Assembly (NCBI GenBank): GCA_045589595.1
Contig: JAZNPK010000022.1
Span: 27,645-91,644, forward strand
Origin: SIG77 sp045589595
Lineage (GTDB): Bacteria; Verrucomicrobiota; Lentisphaeria; Victivallales; UBA1829
Length of the DNA: 64,000 bases
Reading direction: 5' to 3'
Part shown: piece by piece, positions 42,403 to 51,732 of the stretch
Layout: each line of letters starts with the position of its first letter
How positions within the stretch are numbered: position 1 is the stretch's first letter
The notes under the pieces: generated by a model
The model's database searches: none
What the model saw: the letters and a program-made list of their open reading frames with translations, nothing else
What the model was told of the DNA's origin: nothing
Position numbers and translations under genes: made by a program

Positions 42403-43680
42403 ATGTCGAAGCCCATTTCCATCATCATCATCGGTGCAGGCGGACGCGGTACCGGTTACGCTCATCTGATCAAAAATCTGGGTGGCAGAGCCACGGTCGT
42501 TGCCGTTGCAGAACCGAGAGATTTCCAGAGAAATCACGTCGGGGATATGTTTGACATCCCGGAAGAACGCCGTTTCCGCTGCTGGACTGAAGTCGCAAAA
42601 CAGCCGAAATTTGCCGATGCAGTTTTCGTCTGTACGCAGGACGCCATGCACGAAGAACCGGCGATCGCTTTTGCAAAACTGGGCTACCACATGGTGCTGG
42701 AAAAACCCATGGCTCCGACTGCAGAAGCCTGCCGCCGTATCGCTGAAGCCGTGAAAGAAGCGGGCATCATCTTTGCTGTCTGCCACGTGCTGCGCTACAC
42801 CAAGTACACCCGCATGATGAAGAAACTTCTGAACGAAGGCACCATCGGCAAAGTCGTTTCCCTGCAGCATCTGGAAAGTGTCGGTCACTGGCATCAGGCT
42901 CACTCCTTCGTTCGCGGCAACTGGAGAAACGAAAAAGAATCCAGCTTCATGCTCCTGGCAAAATGCTGTCATGACGTTGACTGGATCCGCTATATCATGG
43001 ACCGCCCCTGCGCTGAAATCCAGTCCTTCGGTTCTCTGGAACATTTCCGCCCCGAAAGACAGCCGGAAGGCGCCGCAGACCGTTGCACGGAATGTCCTGC
43101 CGGTATCGAAGTGACATGCCCCTACTCCGCACTCAAACATTATCTGCGTGACCGCATCTTCAAGGGCATCAAAGGATGGCCCACAGACGTTATCACCGAC
43201 GATCTCACCACGGAAGGCGTGCTGAAAGCACTCAAGACCGGTCCCTACGGCCGCTGCGTTTACAAATGCGACAACGATGTGGTGGACAACCAGGTCGTCA
43301 ACATGCGCTTTGATGACGGCTGCACCGCACAGATGACCATGACCGCGTTCAGCGATGACGGCAGAGTGACCCGCATCTTCGGTACGGAAGGTACTCTTAC
43401 CGGTGACGGACAGAAGATCACCATTCACCGCTACATCAATTCCGATCCCCACAATCACAACAACGATGAAGTTCTCGATACCGAGATCCTGAACGACGGC
43501 GGTATCAATTCCGGTCACGGCGGCGGCGACGGCGGCATTGTGGATGCATTCGTTTACGCGCTGGAATCCGGCGATACTTCCGCCATTCTCTCCGGCACCG
43601 ATGTGACGCTGGAAAGCCACCTGATGACCTTCGCTGCGGAAGATTCCCGCAAGCAGGGCAAAGTCATCAGCATGAAGTAA
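42403..43680 (+). CDS. Gfo/Idh/MocA-family NAD(P)-dependent oxidoreductase
   Basis: 425 residues. The N-terminal Rossmann fold opens with ISIIIIGAGGRGTGYAHL, and LEKPMAPTAEACRRIAEAVKEAG is the family EKP motif. The C-terminal alpha/beta domain contains HDVDWIRYIMDRPCAEIQSFG and CTAQMTMTAFSDDGRVTRIFG. A Cys cluster lies between (DRCTECPAGIEVTCPYSA), as in many PVC and Bacteroidetes members. These enzymes oxidise or reduce sugars or sugar derivatives, usually in surface-glycan or oligosaccharide catabolism. The substrate cannot be told. The gene lies before an O-antigen ligase-like gene with a 19-bp gap. Confidence 0.92.
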   Translation: MSKPISIIIIGAGGRGTGYAHLIKNLGGRATVVAVAEPRDFQRNHVGDMFDIPEERRFRCWTEVAKQPKFADAVFVCTQDAMHEEPAIAFAKLGYHMVLEKPMAPTAEACRRIAEAVKEAGIIFAVCHVLRYTKYTRMMKKLLNEGTIGKVVSLQHLESVGHWHQAHSFVRGNWRNEKESSFMLLAKCCHDVDWIRYIMDRPCAEIQSFGSLEHFRPERQPEGAADRCTECPAGIEVTCPYSALKHYLRDRIFKGIKGWPTDVITDDLTTEGVLKALKTGPYGRCVYKCDNDVVDNQVVNMRFDDGCTAQMTMTAFSDDGRVTRIFGTEGTLTGDGQKITIHRYINSDPHNHNNDEVLDTEILNDGGINSGHGGGDGGIVDAFVYALESGDTSAILSGTDVTLESHLMTFAAEDSRKQGKVISMK

Positions 43681-43699
43681 AAAACGGTTCAGCTGCAGC

Positions 43700-45466
43700 A
43701 TGATGTGGTGGAAGCGGATCACTGACAGTCTTCTGTTGATCTTCACAGTTCTGCTGCCGCTGAAATTCACGCACGCACTGGGGATCCCCGCGGTGCCTGC
43801 GTCCTACTGGGGCGACTTCTTTTCCCTGATCCATACAGGGTGGTCGCCCCATATTTTTGCCCTCGTGTCCGGATGTCTGCTGACCGTTTCCGTGCTTCAG
43901 GACGGATTCCGGCGGAAACAGTCGTCCATGCAGCTGACACTGTGGATGCTGCTGGCATTTGCATCTCTCGCCGGTTGCGTACGCGCGAGCGCGCTCGAAT
44001 ACGTACGCCAGACACTGGATGTGATTTTCGGGCTTGCCTGTTTTGCCGGGACCGTATTTCTTGCCATCCGGCGTGATGAAACTTTTGCAGAAAAACTGAA
44101 GGTCGCCATGGCTGCCGGTGTTGTTCTCTGCGCCATCTCCGGCTGGAATCAGATCGCCGGCAGTATGGAAGATGTCCGGGAATATGTGAAAGAAAAGCAG
44201 CTCGACAGCGCCTTTTCAGATGCCATGAACCGGCAGATCGCGTCCAACCGCATTTACGGAACATTCCAGCTGAGCAATACCTACGCCGGATATCTGGCGG
44301 CATTTCTGCCCCTGCTGGTGTGGCTCGTTGTCCGCTGGGCAGGAAAACATGTCAAGCCGGAACGCCCGGCACAATGGCTCCTCGGTATCATCAGCGGAGC
44401 AATGATCCTCGTTCCCATGATCATGACCGGCAGCCGCGGCGCGATCCTCTCCCTGACTGCCGGACTGTTTACCGTTCTGTTTCTTGTCGGGAACAGCAGA
44501 CAGAGAAAATATCTTGCAGCGGGCGGCGTTTTTGCTGCCGCCGGGATCACGCTGCTGATCATCTTCTGGCGCGGCGCGGAATCGCTGATCTTCCGTCTGG
44601 ATTATGACTTTGCCGCACTGAAAATGATGCTGGAACATCCTTTCACCGGAACCGGTTGGGGTGACTTTTTTCACGAATATCCCGCAAAGAAACTCCTGAT
44701 CAATGACGAAACACCCCACTCCCCTCACAATCTGGTGCTGTTCTTCGGGTCGCAGTCCGGTCTGATGGGATTTCTGCTGGCAGCTGCATTGCCCCTGTGG
44801 CCCCTGTACCGGGGGATCAAAGCCCTGCTGGAACGGAAAAAAGAAGATAACGGCATGTGGACAGAACGGACGGTCCGTTTGGGAATACTTACGGCATCTA
44901 TGATGATCCTGACCATCGATGCCATGCTGGAAGTGGGGATCGAATCACCCGCATACGCCGCCGCGCTGATCCTCTTTTCCTCCCTCATCTTTGCAGAAAC
45001 CGGCATCCCGGAACTGACACCGTTCCGGCACTGGAAACTGCCGCCTGTCCGCCACGCTGCACTCGCCGTGGTCGCCATCGGCACCGCTGCTGCCGCCGGA
45101 TATGAGATCTGCCGGGAAAAAGCATTTTCCGAACTTTACGAAACCGTGTACCCGCAGTTCTCCAGAAATGCAGAATTGAAAGCTCCACACCCGCAACTCG
45201 TTTTGCAAAAATACCGGAACGCACCGCAGGATTCCCCATTCGTACACCTGACAATGGCAGCGTATCTGGAAATGACCGGCAACGATCAGAGCGCCATCAA
45301 AACCGTAGAGAAAGCGATCATCCTCGCGCCGGAAGATATCAGCGCACACCGGAGACGCCACCGCCTCCTCAAAAAAATCAACGCCGACAGCGGAGATGTC
45401 CGCAAAGAACTGAACTGGATCCTTAACGCCGATCCCAATAACCCCGCCAATCAGAAACTGCAGTGA
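43700..45466 (+). CDS. O-antigen ligase/polymerase (Wzy_C)-family membrane protein with C-terminal helical repeats
   Basis: 588 residues with about 12 transmembrane helices, 19 bp after the oxidoreductase gene. The family is indicated by the TGSRGAILSLTAGL helix and the periplasmic loop NDETPHSPHNLVLFFGSQSGLMGFLLA, a characteristic H..HN motif near the active site. A C-terminal soluble part of about 120 residues has TPR-like helices (HLTMAAYLEMTGNDQSAIKTVEKAIILAPEDI). It would join glycan chains to a lipid carrier or lipid A core, or ligate glycan to a protein. Which of these applies cannot be decided from sequence. A cloverleaf repeat follows it directly. Confidence 0.82.
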   Translation: MMWWKRITDSLLLIFTVLLPLKFTHALGIPAVPASYWGDFFSLIHTGWSPHIFALVSGCLLTVSVLQDGFRRKQSSMQLTLWMLLAFASLAGCVRASALEYVRQTLDVIFGLACFAGTVFLAIRRDETFAEKLKVAMAAGVVLCAISGWNQIAGSMEDVREYVKEKQLDSAFSDAMNRQIASNRIYGTFQLSNTYAGYLAAFLPLLVWLVVRWAGKHVKPERPAQWLLGIISGAMILVPMIMTGSRGAILSLTAGLFTVLFLVGNSRQRKYLAAGGVFAAAGITLLIIFWRGAESLIFRLDYDFAALKMMLEHPFTGTGWGDFFHEYPAKKLLINDETPHSPHNLVLFFGSQSGLMGFLLAAALPLWPLYRGIKALLERKKEDNGMWTERTVRLGILTASMMILTIDAMLEVGIESPAYAAALILFSSLIFAETGIPELTPFRHWKLPPVRHAALAVVAIGTAAAAGYEICREKAFSELYETVYPQFSRNAELKAPHPQLVLQKYRNAPQDSPFVHLTMAAYLEMTGNDQSAIKTVEKAIILAPEDISAHRRRHRLLKKINADSGDVRKELNWILNADPNNPANQKLQ

Positions 45467-45478
45467 AACGCATACGCG

Positions 45479-45589
45479 CGCGCGGGCGCGATCAAGCCCC
45501 GCCACGCGGGGCTTTCACAGCCGCCGCCGCGCCCTTCCGGCGGCGGGCTGTGTGCCGGAACGGGTGTTCCGGCGATCGCGCTCCGCGCG
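45479..45589. repeat. Cloverleaf inverted-repeat element, copy C
   Basis: A 15-bp outer stem with a single T bulge (45479-45493 with 45574-45589) encloses three hairpins: 45494-45514 (8-bp stem AAGCCCCG/CGGGGCTT), 45516-45552 (about 14 bp with one bulge, CACAGCC...GGCTGTG) and 45553-45572 (8-bp stem GCCGGAAC/GTTCCGGC). The sequence differs from copies A, B and D but the branched layout is the same. It lies 12 bp after the O-antigen ligase-like gene. Confidence 0.8.
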
Positions 45590-45648
45590 GAAAATCCGTA
45601 CAGAATCTTGATTTCAGTCTTGAAATGTTCTCCGGATGTGTTACATTG

Positions 45649-45677
45649 TTGACATTGCGGATCAGTAATTCTCTATA
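45649..45677 (+). promoter_or_regulatory. Promoter of the beta-galactosidase-like gene
   Basis: A consensus TTGACA (45649-45654) is followed after 17 bp by TCTATA (45672-45677). GGAGGAAC follows at about 45679-45686, before the ATG at 45695. Confidence 0.55.
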
Positions 45678-45694
45678 CGGAGGAACAGGTTTTT

Positions 45695-47854
45695 ATGATA
45701 CAGGAATTGACATTTGACGAAAAAAATTTCATGATCGGCGGCAAGCCGGTCTATTTCAATTGCGGAGAATTTCATTATTTCCGAGTGCCGAAGCAGGACT
45801 GGAAGCGGCGGATGGAGCTGTTGAAAGCGGCGGGGGGCAATGCGGTCGCGACGTACATCCCCTGGTCCGTCCACGAACCGGTGGAAGGAACATTTCTGTT
45901 TGATCAGGGCGATGGTGTTACGGACCTGACGGATTTTCTGGAATGTGCGAAAGAAGTCGGGTTGTATGTGATTGCCCGGACGGGTCCTTATTCGTATTCG
46001 GAGCTGGTGGATCACGGTCTGCCCCGGTGGCTGATGGAGACTTATCCGGAGATCCTTTCTGTGCGGAAAGACGGCTCGCACCACGGGACTGCCAATGTTT
46101 CTTATGTTCATCCGGTTTTTCTGGAAAAAGCGCGTGCATACTACCGGGTGGTCTGCCCCATTGTGGCGAAATACACGATCCGAAACGGCGGCACGGTGGC
46201 GGTTGTCCAGCTCGACAACGAACTGACAGGCATCCATGTCTGGTTCGGCGGCAGGGATTACAATCCGGCAGCCATGGGGTTCGGTGTTGAGGGCGGCCGT
46301 TATCCGGAATTTCTCAAGAAAAAATACGGTTCTGTGGAGGCGGTGAATGCGGCTTACGGCACGGACAAGACATCTTTCACAGACTTTTCGCCGTCGGACG
46401 AACCTGCATCGGGACCTTTGAAAACCCGCTGGGAACTGGATTACATCGCCTTCTACAACGGCACCATTTCAGATTATCTTGAGCTGCTGATGCAGTATGC
46501 GGAAGAATCCGGGATCAACTGCGCGTTCTGCCACAACGCGGCAAATCCGTGGATGGATGTGGTTTTCCGTGATGCGAAAAAACGGTTCGGCAATAAACTG
46601 CTGATCGGCAGTGATCATTACTATACGCTCTGCCAGACGTGGCAGCAGAACAACCCCACGCCCCAGTTCATGATATACTGTTTCATGTCGGCGGAAATGC
46701 TGCGTCTGATGGGGAATCCGCCGTGTATTTTTGAAACCCAGTACGGCAGTATATCGGAATGGCCGCCGACATCTGCGGAAGATGTGGAAGCGTTGCTGAT
46801 GTGTCAGCTTGCAAGCGGCGTCCGCGGTCACAACGGTTATGTATTCACAGGCGGCCCCAATCCGCCGGGACAGGGTACGACCTGCATTGTTTACGACTAC
46901 AATGCGCCGGTGGGGGCGGACGGATCCTGCCGTCCCACATACGATGCCATCCGCCGTTTCGGGGCATTTGTGGAAGCGCATCCGGAACTTGCCACGGACC
47001 GTCCCGATACGGATCTGCGTGTTGCCATGCCCTGGCGCTGTTTCACAGGAGCCGGCGGAAAATGTCATGAGACCCGCGGTATGTCTCTGGGAAATTTGGC
47101 ATCAACATTCCAGCTGGGAATGCTTTCCGGATTTTTTGCAGCCGGACTCCAATGCGAATTCATCGATCCGGAGCTGGACGACTGGACGGATGACATCAGC
47201 ACGCCCCTTTTCATTCCCTGCGACGGGGTGATGAATGAGGCGGAACAGCAGCGGGTCGCGGACTTCATCCGCCGTGGCGGCAATGTTGTATTTTCTCCGG
47301 TCATACCGTTTCTGGATGAAAATTTTGCGCCCTGCACCGTCATCAGTGATACTTTCGGCGGAGCCTCCAGCGGGGATGCCATCCCGGAAACGACACAGCA
47401 GTTCGGCAACTGGCAGGAAATCGGCAACATCGTGGGCGGCGGCGCATTGTTCACATCGGGAATCATTCCCGAAGGCGCAACGATCCTCGGCAAAACATAT
47501 CCCGACGGCAAAGATTGTGTGGGGTGGCATTTGCAGACAGAGACCGGCTCCCTCGCCTGGTACGGCGTGGCAACGGCACTTCAGCGGCTCGCCCACATTG
47601 AAATGATCCGCACAATGTTTGAGGCGGCTCACGGAACTGCACGGTGGCGCAGCGATAATCCGTGGATCATGACATGGCGCAGACGGCTGAAAGACGGATC
47701 GGTCATGGTATTTCTGGCAAATCTCGGCACATCGAAGCAGAGTATTACGCCGGAAATCAGGAAAGCAGACGGATCCTGGCACTCCCTGCCGCGCGTAACG
47801 CTGTCTCAAATGGAAATCAGAACTTACACTTTCGAAAAGGGATTTGGCGCATGA
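45695..47854 (+). CDS. GH35-type beta-galactosidase-like protein
   Basis: 719 residues with a strong GGAGGAAC ribosome-binding site. The N-terminal TIM barrel has the GH35/42 pattern: GGKPVYFNCGEFHYFRVP, ATYIPWSVHEPVEGTFLF, VIARTGPYSYSELVDHGLPRWL and the acid/base region VVQLDNELTG. FETQYGS is a candidate nucleophile position, and VYDYNAPVGADG resembles the GH35 YDYDAP motif. A second domain (PLFIPCDGVMNEAEQQRVADFIRRGGNVVFSP) is a GATase-like fold common in beta-galactosidases, and a beta-sandwich ends the protein. No signal peptide is seen, so it is probably cytoplasmic. Exact specificity is unknown. It overlaps glgB by 4 bp. Confidence 0.82.
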   Translation: MIQELTFDEKNFMIGGKPVYFNCGEFHYFRVPKQDWKRRMELLKAAGGNAVATYIPWSVHEPVEGTFLFDQGDGVTDLTDFLECAKEVGLYVIARTGPYSYSELVDHGLPRWLMETYPEILSVRKDGSHHGTANVSYVHPVFLEKARAYYRVVCPIVAKYTIRNGGTVAVVQLDNELTGIHVWFGGRDYNPAAMGFGVEGGRYPEFLKKKYGSVEAVNAAYGTDKTSFTDFSPSDEPASGPLKTRWELDYIAFYNGTISDYLELLMQYAEESGINCAFCHNAANPWMDVVFRDAKKRFGNKLLIGSDHYYTLCQTWQQNNPTPQFMIYCFMSAEMLRLMGNPPCIFETQYGSISEWPPTSAEDVEALLMCQLASGVRGHNGYVFTGGPNPPGQGTTCIVYDYNAPVGADGSCRPTYDAIRRFGAFVEAHPELATDRPDTDLRVAMPWRCFTGAGGKCHETRGMSLGNLASTFQLGMLSGFFAAGLQCEFIDPELDDWTDDISTPLFIPCDGVMNEAEQQRVADFIRRGGNVVFSPVIPFLDENFAPCTVISDTFGGASSGDAIPETTQQFGNWQEIGNIVGGGALFTSGIIPEGATILGKTYPDGKDCVGWHLQTETGSLAWYGVATALQRLAHIEMIRTMFEAAHGTARWRSDNPWIMTWRRRLKDGSVMVFLANLGTSKQSITPEIRKADGSWHSLPRVTLSQMEIRTYTFEKGFGA

Positions 47855-50049
47855 CAGATACAAATTCTCAACTTCAGGACATCATCAAAGGCGTCTGCCG
47901 TGACCCTCATGCCGTACTGGGGATGCACAACTGCGAACAGGGCGGCATCATCATCCGTGTTTACGATCCGGCAGCGGACGCGATCAGTTGTCTCACCGGC
48001 GGCAAACGGCTGGAAATGCAGCAGGAAAACGGGATCTTCACCCTTCATTTTCCCCGCAGGAAAAAACATTTTGCCTATCAACTGGAACGGCATTACGGCA
48101 ATGATATTTTCACGGCGGCGGATCCCTACCAGTTTCTGCCGGAGATCGGGGAAATGGATCTCTATCTGTTCAATCAGGGAGAACATCACCGGGTCTTTGA
48201 AGTCATGGGCGCACACACACGGACACCCGGCGGCGTTGCGGGAACAGCCTTCACGGTCTGGGCGCCTAACGCGAAACGGGTCTCCGTCGTCGGTTCCTTC
48301 AACTGCTGGGACGGACGGCGTCACCCCATGCGTCTAATGGGAAATTCAGGCATCTGGGAACTGTTTCTGCCCGGTGTCGGCGCAGGGGATATGTACAAAT
48401 TTGAGATCCTGACACAGAGCGGCGATATCCTTACCAAGATCGACCCCTACGCCCGCCAGACGGAACTGCGTCCGGGCAACGCCTCCATCGTGCCGGACGA
48501 TACGCCGTACGATTGGAACGACAGCCAATGGATGAAGGCACGACAGCAGCGCAATGTTCAGGACGGACCGATGAACGTGTACGAAGTCCATGCCGGATCA
48601 TGGGGCGGTCCCGGGATCGACAACACAAAACCGTTCCCCAATTACCGGGAACTTGCGCACGCATTGGCGGATTATGTGACCGGGATGGGTTACACCCATG
48701 TGGAACTTCTGCCGGTCTGTGAACATCCGCTGGATCAATCCTGGGGCTATCAGGTCACCGGTTTTTATTCACCAACATCCCGTTACGGCAGTCCTGCAGA
48801 TTTTGCGTATTTTGTTGACTATATGCACCAGAAGGGGATCGGGGTGATCCTTGACTGGGTCCCCGCCCATTTCCCCAAAGATGCGTTCTGTTTCGGACGC
48901 TTTGACGGCACGGCGCTGTATGAACATGCCGATCCCCGGCAGGGCGAACAGATGGACTGGGGGACTTATGTGTTCAATTACGGCAGATCGGAAGTCCGGT
49001 GTTTTCTGCTCGGCAGCGCGTTTTACTGGCTGGATCATTTCCATGTGGACGGTCTGCGGGTGGATGCAGTGGCGTCCATGCTCTATCTGGACTACTCCCG
49101 GAAAGAAGGGGAATGGATCCCCAACAAGTACGGCGGGAACGAAAATCTGGAAGCGATCGATTTTCTCCGTCATCTGAACGAACTGGCACACCGTCTTTAT
49201 CCCGGTGTTGCCATGATCGCGGAAGAATCCACATCTTTCCCCGGGGTATCGCGTCCGCTGTACGATGGCGGACTTGGTTTCACGTTCAAGTGGAATATGG
49301 GGTGGATGCACGATTCTCTGGAATATTTTGAAAAGGATCCGCTCTACCGCGGTTATCATCACGGACAACTCACGTTCTCCCTGCTCTACGCATTTTCGGA
49401 AAACTTTGTTCTGCCGCTGAGTCACGATGAAGTCGTACACGGCAAACATTCCCTGATCAACAAGATGCCCGGAGATTACGAATCAAAGTTTGCCAATCTG
49501 CGTGCCATGTACGTCTGGATGCTGACTCATCCCGGCAAAAAACTGTTGTTCATGGGCGGGGAATTTGCCCAGATGATCGAGTGGAACTGCAATCAGCCGC
49601 TGGACTGGCTCCTGCTGGATTATCCGAAACACAAAGGGATCAGCACCATGCTGTCCGAACTGAACCGGATCTACCGGGATGTTCCGGCATTCTGGGAACT
49701 GGATTTTTCACCCGACGGTTTCCAGTGGATCGACGGCGGCAACGATCAGCAGAGCGTTGTGTCGTATCTGCGCTGGGATAAAGAGAAAAAAGATCCCCTG
49801 CTGGTCATTCTGAATCTGACGCCTGCGGTGCGGGATTCCTTCCGGATCGGTGTTCCCCTGCCCGGAACGTGGGTGGAGGTATTCAACAGCGATCAGGAAC
49901 GGTACGGCGGGACCGGTCTGCTCAATACTGCAGAGTATAAAGCGGATAAAAAACAGCCCGCCCACGGTCAGAAGCAGAGTATTGAACTGACACATCTGCC
50001 GTGGCTCTCCGGGATCATCCTGCGGAAAAAACGCCGGAACCGGAAGTAA
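47851..50049 (+). CDS. glgB: 1,4-alpha-glucan branching enzyme
   Basis: 732 residues. The start is ATG 47851, which overlaps the previous stop (ATGA). An N-terminal domain (DPHAVLGMHNCEQGGIIIRVYDP) is followed by the CBM48 domain (GTAFTVWAPNAKRVSVVGSFN). The GH13 barrel follows: VELLPVCEHPLDQSWGYQVTGFYSPTSRYG, GVILDWVPAHFPKDAF, HVDGLRVDAVASMLYLDYSR (nucleophile Asp), MIAEESTSFPGVS (acid/base Glu) and PLSHDEVVHGK. A C-terminal beta domain ends the protein. The enzyme introduces alpha-1,6 branches in glycogen. No other glycogen genes are in the window. Confidence 0.97.
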   Translation: MTDTNSQLQDIIKGVCRDPHAVLGMHNCEQGGIIIRVYDPAADAISCLTGGKRLEMQQENGIFTLHFPRRKKHFAYQLERHYGNDIFTAADPYQFLPEIGEMDLYLFNQGEHHRVFEVMGAHTRTPGGVAGTAFTVWAPNAKRVSVVGSFNCWDGRRHPMRLMGNSGIWELFLPGVGAGDMYKFEILTQSGDILTKIDPYARQTELRPGNASIVPDDTPYDWNDSQWMKARQQRNVQDGPMNVYEVHAGSWGGPGIDNTKPFPNYRELAHALADYVTGMGYTHVELLPVCEHPLDQSWGYQVTGFYSPTSRYGSPADFAYFVDYMHQKGIGVILDWVPAHFPKDAFCFGRFDGTALYEHADPRQGEQMDWGTYVFNYGRSEVRCFLLGSAFYWLDHFHVDGLRVDAVASMLYLDYSRKEGEWIPNKYGGNENLEAIDFLRHLNELAHRLYPGVAMIAEESTSFPGVSRPLYDGGLGFTFKWNMGWMHDSLEYFEKDPLYRGYHHGQLTFSLLYAFSENFVLPLSHDEVVHGKHSLINKMPGDYESKFANLRAMYVWMLTHPGKKLLFMGGEFAQMIEWNCNQPLDWLLLDYPKHKGISTMLSELNRIYRDVPAFWELDFSPDGFQWIDGGNDQQSVVSYLRWDKEKKDPLLVILNLTPAVRDSFRIGVPLPGTWVEVFNSDQERYGGTGLLNTAEYKADKKQPAHGQKQSIELTHLPWLSGIILRKKRRNRK

Positions 50050-50069
50050 ACCGCCCCTCATCCGGCAAG

Positions 50070-50113
50070 AAAAAAGCTGCTGCAGAACCATGATCCTGCA
50101 GCAGCATTTTTTG
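50070..50113. terminator. Bidirectional terminator between glgB and a lipoprotein gene
   Basis: A perfect 10-bp stem GCTGCTGCAG/CTGCAGCAGC (50076-50085 with 50096-50105) is flanked by A and T runs, so it can terminate both convergent transcripts. Confidence 0.85.
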
Positions 50114-50131
50114 TGATCCGTTACCGGCTGC

Positions 50132-51007
50132 TTACTTCAGCACGTCCGGCGTAAATTCGGATTCGGGAACCGGCTGATTGACAGTCACCTTCTTGAGAAG
50201 CATTTCTGTCTGCTGGTCGCCATTGATGATCGTGGAAAGACCGGGGAATACAAAGCCGTTCTGCGTCAGGAAGCGGCTGTTGAGATTGGTCTGCTTCTGT
50301 GCGATGCCTTCCAGACCTTTTCCGGGGATGGATTCGCTGCGGATGATATTGCGGGTATCATCGGCGGCGACATAGAACACCAGATCCGTTTCATAGGAAC
50401 GGGTCTTGACAGCAAGATCAATGCGGTAGCAGCGGGTATCATTCATCATGATTTCCAGCGGTTCTTTCACCATTTCCCGTTTCGCTGCCTGTTTGCCGAA
50501 ATTGTAGGCGTCAAAGGTCTGGACGGACACATTTTTCGTCACGGCGGCGAGGTTCATAGTCGTATCGTAGAGCAGGCGGAAACCGGGAACGATACGGCTG
50601 TCGGCAAGCTGATATTCGATTCCGTCGGTGGAACGGTAAACTTTATTGTCCTTCAGAATGAATGAAACAATGATCTTGTCGTTGCTGTCGCTGATGACCA
50701 GTTTCACTTTTTCGCCGGCGGCAAAAACCGTGCGGACTTTCGCCTTGCCATCAATGGACTCCATTTCCATGACCAGCGTTTTGAAATTTTTCTGCTGGTT
50801 GATTGCGGGGATCTCTGCAAAAAGTTTTTCCGCACTCACGCTGGAAAATTCGCAGGGACGGACTTCCACGGAGTTGCCGTACTCTTCCATGTACGCATTG
50901 ATGTCGTCACGGATGATGTTGCGGGTTTCACAGCTGCTGCTGCATGCACAACCGGTCAGGGCTGCAACTGCCATGGCGGAAATGAAGGCACATGTAATTT
51001 TTTTCAT
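50132..51007 (-). CDS. Putative outer-membrane lipoprotein (LolA-like fold suspected)
   Basis: 291 residues from ATG 51007; an earlier ATG overlaps the ribosome-binding site (GGAG) and is rejected. The lipobox is AMAVAALTGCAC, giving Cys at about residue 20. The mature protein has alternating beta strands (VKLVISDSNDKIIVSFILKDNKVYRS, CYRIDLAVKTRSYETDLVFYVAADD) in the manner of LolA/LolB-like proteins that bind lipids, but no motif settles this. It follows the second lipoprotein by 27 bp and shares that gene's operon with glyS. Function unknown. Confidence 0.78.
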   Translation of the reverse strand: MKKITCAFISAMAVAALTGCACSSSCETRNIIRDDINAYMEEYGNSVEVRPCEFSSVSAEKLFAEIPAINQQKNFKTLVMEMESIDGKAKVRTVFAAGEKVKLVISDSNDKIIVSFILKDNKVYRSTDGIEYQLADSRIVPGFRLLYDTTMNLAAVTKNVSVQTFDAYNFGKQAAKREMVKEPLEIMMNDTRCYRIDLAVKTRSYETDLVFYVAADDTRNIIRSESIPGKGLEGIAQKQTNLNSRFLTQNGFVFPGLSTIINGDQQTEMLLKKVTVNQPVPESEFTPDVLK

Positions 51008-51034
51008 AATGCTCTGCTCCATTCTTTAGGGTTG

Positions 51035-51724
51035 TTATTTTGTATCTGGTGTTTTACTTTGTTGACTTGTTTCAGAGAGCCGGAACATTTCATCCGGCAG
51101 TTCCGGATCGATTTTCCATTCCCGGACCACGGTTTCAATATTGCCGTATTTGCTGCCGGAAGCCTCCTGCCGGATCCTGAACGGCAGATGTTTGCCGCTG
51201 ACCTCCCGGTAATCGCTGTACGAAACACGGATGAGCGATTCCGCACCCGATACCAGTTCCCGGCTGACCACATCGCCCTCCGGATTGAATTTCAGGCGTG
51301 CAGTAAGCGGAGCGCCGGCAGACGGTACATCCATTTCAAATGTGCCGTCGGCAGTCTTGCGGATCCCGTTGCCGGAGATCTGCCCGAAAACCGGCAGACC
51401 ATCGCTCCAGACGCGGAGAGCGGGTGCGGCAGCAAGAAGCTGTTCCGTTTTCCCGTTCTGAACTTCAAATGCGCCGTCCTGATTGATGATCACTTTCCGT
51501 TTCCCATCCACATGACATGCCATACCGTCGCGGCGGAACTGGCAGGTCACTGTTTTTTTACCGGTCGTGGCTGTACGGCTGACGCTGTACACATCATCCC
51601 ACTGGGTGAAGGCACGCATGGACCGGAATTCCCGCTCTGCATCAGACATACAGGCGGTGAACAGCAGTGCGGAACAAGCCGCCGCTGCCATTCTCAATGT
51701 TGTTCCGGTACCATTCAGCCGCAC
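51035..51724 (-). CDS. Putative lipoprotein (LolA-like pattern)
   Basis: 229 residues. The signal sequence MAAAACSALLFTACMS contains a lipobox (LFTAC) at about residue 25. The mature part has a LolA-like series of strands: KTVTCQFRRDGMACHVDGKRKVIINQDGAFEVQNGK and ARLKFNPEGDVVSRELVSGAESLIRVSYSDYREVSGKHLPFRIRQE, which resembles outer-membrane lipoprotein-sorting proteins. It is 8 bp downstream of glyS and 27 bp upstream of another lipoprotein gene. Function is not proven. Confidence 0.78.
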   Translation of the reverse strand: MRLNGTGTTLRMAAAACSALLFTACMSDAEREFRSMRAFTQWDDVYSVSRTATTGKKTVTCQFRRDGMACHVDGKRKVIINQDGAFEVQNGKTEQLLAAAPALRVWSDGLPVFGQISGNGIRKTADGTFEMDVPSAGAPLTARLKFNPEGDVVSRELVSGAESLIRVSYSDYREVSGKHLPFRIRQEASGSKYGNIETVVREWKIDPELPDEMFRLSETSQQSKTPDTK

Positions 51725-51732
51725 AAATCACC

